Shown piece after piece: positions 56,299 to 64,000 of a stretch of DNA of 64,000 nt. The position numbers and the translations under genes are program-made. The DNA is from Kondoa malvinella (lineage: Eukaryota > Basidiomycota > Agaricostilbomycetes > Agaricostilbales > Kondoaceae). The stretch covers positions 1,769,783-1,833,782 of the forward strand of contig BCIM01000001.1 in NCBI GenBank assembly GCA_039545315.1. Direction: 5' to 3'. Every line of letters starts with the position of its first letter. Position 1 is the stretch's first letter. The notes beneath the pieces were generated by a model. That model was not told the origin of the DNA. It saw only the letters and a program-made list of their open reading frames with translations, and did not search any database.

Positions 56299-59200
56299 AT
56301 GAACGGCATCACCTTCGCTAGCGTCGCAACAGGCGGAGCGTATGGATCAGCGACGTTTAGTGCCTCTGCTTCTGGAACACTTCCACCGACGTAGGTCATC
56401 TATCATGTCTGACCCTTGTTGCCTTGCCTGATCCTTTGATTCTACAGTACTACAACTTTAGCTGGAGGCGTCGTCTGGTCTACACAGAATCCGCTAGACA
56501 AGTAAGTCCGTCGCTTGGTCTGCGAGGCAAAGTCTGATCTGAAGGACCCAGTGAATCGCTTTTGTATTACTTCACTGTACCCTACTTGGGCGCACACGAA
56601 CTCAGCTGGCCTTCCTTCCGCTATGCCTACATCACCTGGATCGCTATCGGATTCGTTTTCGTCGTTTGGTCCATCGCGCATCTTCTCACCCGACGCAAAT
56701 CCAATCCAGCCGGTGTATACGCTCACAAAATAGGCATGAAACAAATAGCTTGGGGTGGGAAATGGTCACAACCTCAAAATGGGAAACCACAATCTGCTCG
56801 CAAGAGAATTTGGGTCACGCCGACGATTGCGCAACTGATTGCTATGACTGTGATGCTGGTTGTCATCTTCTGTTTGAGCTATCTTGGTCCGGACTATCTA
56901 TCGCCAACGGAATGCACTTGGGGTGGAAGATGTGAAGCCGCCGTGTCTCAAGGTCCACCTAAATCCACTTTCAATGCCAAACGCTCTTTAGACATCAACC
57001 AGGAACCGAGCGTACCTCAACCAGCTGCTCGATACATCAAACCTTCAGTTCCTCGCGATCTAGTCTTTCGTGAACATGATTTACAAAAACGGCGAGAAGG
57101 GAAATGGGGCAACTTGAACCCCGACGGCTGGGCACCTTACAACGATCCACTCCTCGCCGGTATCAATTACGAAATCGACAAGAATTGGTGGGTATCTTCG
57201 TCTAGAGTAGGTATGATTGCCTATGTCCTTCTACCGCTTTCCGTCACTTTGGCATTGAAGATGTGGCCTTTTGCTGTGTTTGCTGTACCGATGTTGATCA
57301 ATTATGGGATTGATAAAACGGCAGTCTTTCATCACTGGTTTGGAAGGGTTATTTGGGTGCTTTCGACTGTGCATGTCGGGTTATGGTCGAAACAGTTGTT
57401 TTTGGATTATGATCCATATGGCTACCCGGTCTTCTTTGCTATGTGGAAATACTGGAGGTTCAATGCTGGTGTAGTGGTACGTCCGGACCCTGGATAGAAG
57501 CATTTCGGCTGATCTCCATACAGGCATATGTTGCGCTCACCTTGATGGTTATCCTTTCGCTTCAACCGTTCAGAAATCGCTTCTATGAAATCTTCTACTA
57601 CTCGCATTGCGCTTTGATCATCGCTTTCCTGCTAGGTTGTGCTTTGCATTACCGCTACCTCGATGTGAGTCTGGTTAAGTTCTGCCATCAAGGATGAGAC
57701 ATGATGAGACATATCACAGCCCTATCCATTCATCGCTCTGGCATTGTGGGGAACTGAGCGCATTACCCGCCTTCTATTCTGGTTCTACACAAACGGCTTT
57801 ACTCAGGGTCTTTGGTTCACCGAGAAGCGCTCAGCGAAACTCAATCGGATACATCATGTCGCTTCACCCGTGGTTGAGAAGAATGGCAGAACGGAAAAGT
57901 ACGACTCGCCTTACAGCCCTCAACCGCCTCATGCTTTTGCCGACGGCGCTCTGCTCTCTGCTGAATCGTCCAGGACAATGTTGGACGACCAGTACGACAG
58001 CGCATCAACCATTCGCTCGCTTTACAAACCACCTGTATCAAATGTCGAGCTCAACCCAGCGCTCACCCAACCAGTCCAAGACCCACCACCAGGTTTCGCG
58101 CTTTATCAGCTCCTGCCCGGCCGGAACATTCGCATCACCCTTCGCACTCCTCGAACAATCAGATGGAAGACAGGTCAATCAGTCTCGCTTACGGTGCCTA
58201 GCGTTGCTTTCTGGCAAGGTCATCCATTCACTATCGCCTCAGCTGACGATCGGACAACACACAAGGAAATATCAAATCGACCGGGCAACACCTTCTCCAT
58301 GCTCGTGCAGACGCGTAAAGGCTTCACCAAGAGTCTGTGGAACAAATTGGTCAAAGAGCGACTGAGCGTCGGCGCAGCTTTAGTCAGGCAGCAAGGTGGC
58401 GTCTACCTTCGCACGCAGATCTCTTTGCCGTATGGAAGTGCTGCGCGAATGAATCTGGATGATCAGGCTAGTACATTGATTGTGTGTGGCGGTACGGGTG
58501 TAAGCTTCGGTATGGCGGTCTTTGAGCATGTCTGTCACAACATGGCCAATCATCGGGGGAAGAATTCGAGAGTTCGTTTTGTTTGGATATTGAGAGAACA
58601 TGGTCAGTTCTCCTAAAACTACATCTGGACAAGTGCTGATGGCAATGCCCAGCTCACCTGACTTGGATTGCTACTGCCGTTCGCAAATGTCTCGACCTCT
58701 GCCCGCCTGACCGCGTTCAGATCGACTTCTACGTGACACGAGAAGACGGCTCTACAACCATTGTCGACCCGGCGCATGTCGACAGCTTGCTTCCGCCTCG
58801 ACCTGGCTTCGTGCTATCGCAACGAAGAGAGTCTGACTCCAGCCTGGCTTCCGGACTTAGTACCAACGCACCAGCTGAAGTGGGCGATGTCGTTGGTGAA
58901 TCTGTACTCGATTATGTCGTCTTTGATGGGGAGGATGAAGCGCCGGACTCGGAAGAGCGCAGTATGTCGAGACGAGTCGAGAAGGAAGGCAAGATGCGTC
59001 GTGCAAAGTCTCGCAAGGAGAAGAGCGGGAGAAAAGGCTTCCTTGGTCTTGGTCACAAGAAGGAGGCCAGCTCATCAACCATCAATGGTCATTCATACCC
59101 GCCGAATCTTGCATACACTTTTGGCGATGCTACGCCAGATACTCAGACACCTATAAAGGAATCGGATCCGCGCAGCTACTTCCTCAATGACAGAGATCAC

Positions 59201-59651
59201 TCAAGACCAGCGTCTCCTGCCTCGCCTGCCGGAAGCGATACAGAGTTCGACTATCCTCAGCACGGAGCCAAGCGCGAGTCGCATCACTCTGATCACAGCA
59301 TCAACAACCTCATGAGCGCCTCGCGTAACTTCGCTGACTCGAACGATGGTGTTGCCTTGGACGTCTACCAGCGCGATCAGCAAGACCTCGACATCATAGC
59401 AGAGCTTGCAAGAACAGGCAGGCCAGATATCGGCAAGACAATAGACGAAGAGCTTCGTATATGTCAGAGCAAGCTTCTGGTAGCTTGTGAGTCTGATCTT
59501 GTGTTGCTCAGTGCCGTTCTGATGCAATAACACAGGCTGTGGACCTCTTGCGCTCAACGTCAAAGTGAGAGAGCTTGTGTCGCAACGCATGTCCCCGGGC
59601 AAGAGCTCGACAGCGCAGATGACTTTCTGGTCGGAAGACTACGAAGGCTAG
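56299..59651 (+). CDS. Ferric-chelate reductase (FRE family)
   Basis: Plasma-membrane flavocytochrome that passes electrons from NADPH to extracellular ferric chelates. An extracellular N-terminus leads to at least six membrane helices; the haem-ligand pairs are in FHHWFGRVIWVLSTVHVG and YYSHCALIIAFLLGCALHY. The cytosolic FAD domain has HPFTIASADD and the NADPH-binding part has VCGGTGVSFGMAVFEHV. The final block TIDEELRICQSKLLVACCGP is the nucleotide-binding C-terminus, but it is separated from FYVTREDGS by about 200 residues of charged, S-rich insertion (about 58850-59390). Six introns by frame. Start MNGITFASVATGG (56299). High-affinity iron or copper uptake partners are not in this window. 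Confidence 0.92.
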
Positions 59652-59842
59652 ATGGTGAAGTGGACATTTTTAGACATGTCAATAGATGGACAATAAGCCG
59701 TTCCGTGTAGTATAGATGCATTGTAACTTGTACAGGGATTATTTAAAATGCATGGTATTCAACAGTGCAATGCTGGAATTATCTAAAATTAAGTTTGACC
59801 CTGGTAGCGACATCAGCATTGTCCGCCAGATGATCGAGCGAC

Positions 59843-62245
59843 TCACAAGAAGAACAAAATGTCCATTACTAAAAGCCGTCAGTCGCGAACAGCAGAAGAT
59901 GTCATGCGCTGTAGCTTACAGACGTGAACGCTGGTCCAGACTAGGGCTGGAGTGAGCTCTGGATAGTCTCGCATCTTCTCCAGACCTGCTTCGGTGACAG
60001 ATATCCGGTAGATTTTGCCTATCAATCGCCGAGCGATAAAAGCAGAAATGAGTTCTGTTGCCCAGATGACGAGACTAGCTAGCGAGGTAAGTCGGTAGTT
60101 GTACGGGTCCTGATGTTTCAGTCAGTTTGAATGCAAAAGATGCGTGGAGCGGGCTCACATCCGCTGTCGGTTTGTCGAGGGCAAAGAAGGGGTAGACGGC
60201 TACATTTGGGCCAAAGTCTGAAGCTGAAGTCAGAAAAGTCTCTGGACTGGTATTCTCAAGCTCACGTAGAATCGTCAGCCAGCCCAGGAACGCGAACATC
60301 GTCTGTCTGACCATCAGATTGGGTCGGTCGAGGGAAAACAGCCTTACGACGTTTTCGGCCAAATTGCGCAGATACATAGATTGGGCCATTCTAGATGTCG
60401 AAAGGTCAGCGGACGATGGGAACTCTCCATCATGCTACTCACGAAGACATATGCTCTTCGTGCGTCTTTTCGTAGCCGACAAGCGCACCAAGGAGCCAGT
60501 GTATGCTCCTCGACATGCTCATTGGGTGAAAGATGACCTGCGGCGACAATCAGCTTCAGATCCAGCTGATCGAGTGACTGTTGCCAGCTTACAGTCCATA
60601 CAGAACTGGTTTTCCGTTGACTCAGCTGCGAAACGGGAAACAGTCGTGGGCATACCTCCAGAGTTGGATGAGGAGATACTGGTCTGGCGAGCGTAGACGC
60701 GCGAACAAAGTCCGATAGAAGACAAAGTATGCCTACACAGCATTAGACAGTACTCTTCCGATCAAATGAGGATCGACCTACAAGATAGAAGTAATACTAG
60801 ACTCCGCGCATTAGCTCAACTTTGGGTCGCAAGCGGGTACTTGCACGAAACACGAAAACCAGTGCAGACGATCTGACTTTGACTTCGAGCACCGTTTGAG
60901 TCAAGGCGCTGAGCAGTTGTACAGTTGCGATCCACGACCAGACGTAGAAGACGCCATCGATGCTTGTATGCGGTAGAGTCGAGAGGTATATAGATGCAAA
61001 ACCTTGTCCTGCTCGCTGCATCAGTGCAAAATATGATGTCCATCGCTGAGCTGACCAGCTGTTAAGGTGAAGAAACCAATCGACATTGCTACCATGAACC
61101 AAAGGAAGCGGATGTAGCTTCTCGGTATGCGAGAATTCAGCTGCCATTGGAGAAAACTAGGGAAACGTCAGCCAGCAGTGCATATTTAGCAAGTAAGGGA
61201 CATTACGTCTTTTGCATATCTACCGCAAGCCATCAGTAAGTCTGCTACTAGGGAATTCTGACCTCACCTGTCAAAGAATGCCTATATGTCATCCGTCTGT
61301 CCGCTCGCAGTTTCGCGAAGCAAGCCAGCGCCGGTAACGACATTGTCCCAAAAGCCAACATGACCCACACAGTCCTGTCAATCAGATTCAGCCCACACTG
61401 AAGACCTAGATCTACAAGCCGCACTTCCTCTCCCAATCTTGGCCAATAGCATGACTTCCTCCGTCATCCTTCTTCCGATCCCATCTACTCCGTACACCCA
61501 ACATATCAAACTGATGCAATACCAACCCAAAAAGCAACGAGCCACTCCAGAAACAGAAATAGGATATCGAGCCGCCCAGCGACTTTGGCCACCAATTCAG
61601 GCGGTACAACCCAAAGAGGGCCGTCACAAACATTAGAGCGCAAGCTAGGTAGCAGCCAAAGAACCAGAAGAGAAAGAAATAAAAGTTGGTATCGACATGA
61701 AGGTAAGGAGATGCTGAAGGTCGGTGCGAGGAAGGCGGATTCCGCCTGGCTGTTCCAGAGACTGGGAAAGGAACAGCGACCCAGATCCAGACCTGACATA
61801 AACTCAGCGGAGAAGGAAGAGAAAAGGAGAGCGACATACCAGCAGACTCGGTAGCAGAACAAGAATAGACCAGCGTTTCCACCATGAGCTGAGCCAGTTA
61901 TCGACATGAGCTTTGGCTGGCCTCAGCCCTATCATGAGCCAATTCCGCTCGTTCGCATCGTTTGCAGGTTGCAGCGACGCGTTGTTCGCCCTTGCTTGTT
62001 TCCGAGGACTTGGTGCTGCCGATAGTGCTTTTGAAGCAGCTGGATGAGCTCGAAAGCGTCCAGGAGCATATTGCGTAGAGCCTGCAATTGGATTCAATCA
62101 TCAGCCGCGATACTGCCATGCGCTTCCTGGCACGAACCTTCGTCGAAATATCTCGAGCTAGAGTCTGCCTTGCCTTGCTGGACTGTCCTTTCGTATCATC
62201 TAGCTGTATATGGGAAGCCCGGCTCTACTCACAGCTTGTGAACAT
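59843..62245 (-). CDS. Multipass membrane protein, conserved fungal type but unnamed
   Basis: Exons chain by frame over about 2.3 kb. Recognisable blocks: KAHVDNWLSSWWKRWSILVL, FFLFWFFGCYLACALMFVTALF, GLYRLNWWPKSLGGSISYFC, RTVWVMLAFGTMSLPAL, IRFLWFMVAMSIGFF, LRSPDQYLLIQLW, IHWLLGALVGYEKTHEEHMS and YRISVTEAGLEKMRDYPEL, ending HVLMDILFFL at 59843. Seven or more hydrophobic segments are predicted. The aromatic/W-rich loops are well preserved, so the gene is real, but I cannot assign a function. The first exon is uncertain; ATG at 62245 (MFTSC, spliced to STQYAPG) is a candidate. Confidence 0.7.
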
Positions 62246-62406
62246 CACGCATCGCTCGTCCTTTGGAGAAGACAGGAGATGATAGCGGACCGCTTTGACA
62301 GCCGCATCTCAATGCATTGTGACGAATGGGTACATGAGTACACATCTACAACTCTATCGTACTGGCTTCCTTTCTTTATATACATCCGCTTTTGTGATGC
62401 GACAGC

Positions 62407-64000
62407 TCAATCGAAACTCGCGCCAAACTTCAAGATTCGTTTGATCTCGCGCTTATCTGAGATCCATTGCTGCATGCACATTAAGTGGCTGGTCACAAGG
62501 TATCCAGGATAGACATACGGTAAAGGAAGATATGTCATCTGAAGGTTGCTTGGTTTGCGTTGCTTGCCGCTTCTCAAGCAGGTAGGCAGAGAAGGCGATG
62601 AGCATGCCTGTGCACGTAGATTATCAGTAGGATGCATCGGTCCGAATTGTGGGGACATGCCATAGCGGAACAAGTAGTTCTGAGCCATTTGTGACAGATG
62701 GGCCTTCTTGACTGATCTTGTTTCGGCTGCTTCTCGTTTGATGCTGCAGCAGAGGTCAGGCCTGTGAAGCTTGGATGTATCATTACTCACTAGTCTTGGA
62801 TCGCCTTTCGCAGATTCTGCATTGCATCCATTTGACTGTAGCATGTTAGCATAATCAAGCTCGCTTGTTCTGCTTCGCTTACTCAATAGCAGCCTATGGT
62901 AAGAGGTCTTAGTACTGTAATAATTAATTCCATGCCGCTTACATCTGTGTAACACTTTGCATCGCGGCCGCGCGGCAAAATGGACAGAAGCAACATGATC
63001 TTCTTATATTCGCCTATAAATCTATATAAGCTAGAAGCTATATCGGAGATCGGATGGCATCCACCTTTCGCAAACAGATCTTCCTCCTTATCTAAGCTTG
63101 CAATGCTTTGAGATAGAAGGGTTACAGGCGATGTCAATGGGTCCGAAGCTTCGCCCTCAAGTAGAAGAATATTGAAAGTCAATGCGGCTGCAACCATTCC
63201 AGTCGTTGTTCGACCTCGCCTGTGAAGGCTGAAGGTAAGTCTAGACAAGAGATACGCTTGGGAGGTAGCTGTACCCTAATTGACAATTGAATGACAGTCC
63301 GGCTAGATGCTGACTATTGACAGCTGTGGTGACCTGGAAAAGCTTCGTCAGGAGCTGCGCTGGTGTGCAGAACGAAAGAGCTACTCGTGTCTCGATGGCA
63401 GCAAACACGTCAGGTAGCTGTGTTGTTGGTCAGCTCACTTGCTTAGGAAGCGAAAGGCAATCTTACGGGCGCTTGTTCGTCTGTAACCGGCACTCGCTGA
63501 TAGTCCACCTTGAAGCCCTCCCTTTGCACGGAAGCGAAGAGTTCTTTCGTAGTAAGCACATCTGTTTCCTCGATCGACAGCCATTCCGGAGCCAGCTCAA
63601 AGCCCTTCTCGTGCACAATTTCGTCGTGCAGCAGGATTTGACCATTGTTGGCTTTCGCTTCGGCAATCACATCCTTCTTGAGTGCTTCTTCCATTCGCTC
63701 GACTGTTTCACCTCGCACACCGGTAGTGATGATGTTCTCAAAAGGCGCATCCAGGAGACGAAGCACGAAGGGTCTCTTGTCGACGAATATTACTGGCTCT
63801 TCTCTCAGACTGGTCCAATGGATCGTGCGGACGCCGTCTGGACCGGCATCCATGCGAGTAAGAGCTTTGCGCAGACCATCTGTCGTAGGCATGCCGACTC
63901 CATACAGGGTAGCAGAATCTTCATCTGTTGCGTCTTCACTGTCGATGTACAGAGGCGCTCTACGGAAATTGACGGCCCCTTCGATCTTCTCGGGCAAAAC
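62407..64000 (-). CDS. Paladin-like (PALD) tandem phosphatase, C-terminal part
   Basis: Runs off the right edge, so the N-terminal part is missing. Visible blocks: LYGVGMPTTDGLRKAL, IHWTSLREEPVIFVDKRPFVL (the paladin family repeat), ERMEEALKKDVIAEA, LPDVFAAIETRVAL, and a PTP-type active-site loop CQLGRGRTTTG (CX5R, about 63200-63280 after splicing). It ends SSFTQWISDKREIKRILK, with the stop at 62407. Fungal annotations often call these inositol hexakisphosphate-domain proteins; they may be inactive or act on phosphoinositides. One intron near the end (62608-62660) appears to be a GC-AG type. All other introns are GT-AG. Confidence 0.88.

Overview
The window is nuclear DNA of an intron-rich fungus, almost certainly a basidiomycete. 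Nearly every gene is interrupted by introns of about 45-60 nt with GTRNGT-like donors, CTNAY-like branch sites and YAG acceptors. The gene set is fungal: chitin synthase, a GT69 mannosyltransferase-like protein, a CAP64-like protein, FRE-type ferric reductase, Zuotin, Set1 and Ase1. The CAP64-like and GT69 proteins are families best known from Cryptococcus and other Basidiomycota. I cannot name the genus. Packing is dense (about 32 genes in 64 kb) on both strands. I see no transposon, tRNA, CRISPR array or plasmid/phage element.

Layout: 1-0.2 kb edge of an unrecognised minus-strand gene; 0.2-2.0 kb no gene seen; 2.0-4.7 RBM5/10-like splicing factor (-); 4.9-6.6 LRR protein (-); 6.8-11.4 chitin synthase (-); 11.6-14.5 GT69 protein (-), divergent from 14.7-16.8 CAP64-like protein (+); 17.3-17.7 TFB5 (-); 17.8-19.5 bHLH factor (-); 20.1-21.9 M28 peptidase (-); 22.1-23.9 SRP54 (+); 24.1-25.3 F-box protein (-); 25.7-26.6 histidine phosphatase (+); 26.7-28.1 acyltransferase (-); 28.4-30.0 ZUO1 (+); 30.1-34.6 SET1 (-); 34.7-36.8 M17 aminopeptidase (+); 37.1-37.7 cytochrome c (-); 38.9-40.2 RPL5 (+) with an intronic snoRNA; 40.4-42.4 NFS1 (+); 42.7-44.5 Whi5/Nrm1-like protein (+); 44.6-46.1 GTR2 (-); 46.4-48.3 ASE1 (+); 48.4-49.4 glutamine amidotransferase (-); 49.6-52.8 two tandem intronless F-box-like paralogues (+); 53.1-54.8 RPT3 (+); 55.1-55.9 single-pass membrane protein (+); 56.3-59.7 ferric reductase (+); 59.8-62.2 multipass membrane protein (-); 62.4-64 paladin-like phosphatase (-, runs off the right edge).

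Most genes are unrelated housekeeping neighbours. One functional block stands out: chitin synthase, the GT69 enzyme and the CAP64-like protein lie side by side at 6.8-16.8 kb, the last two sharing a 233-bp divergent promoter, so cell-surface polysaccharide functions are clustered.

The most unusual findings are RNA-level. The chitin synthase gene can only be read through a chain of microexons (15, 11, 10, 9, 8 and 5 nt) and an apparent single-nucleotide exon. SET1 needs a 9-nt exon and TFB5 a 16-nt exon. The long second intron of RPL5 holds a box C/D snoRNA whose two guides match the snR60/U80 targets in 25S rRNA. Exon junctions were worked out by hand from frame and family conservation and have not been checked against transcripts.
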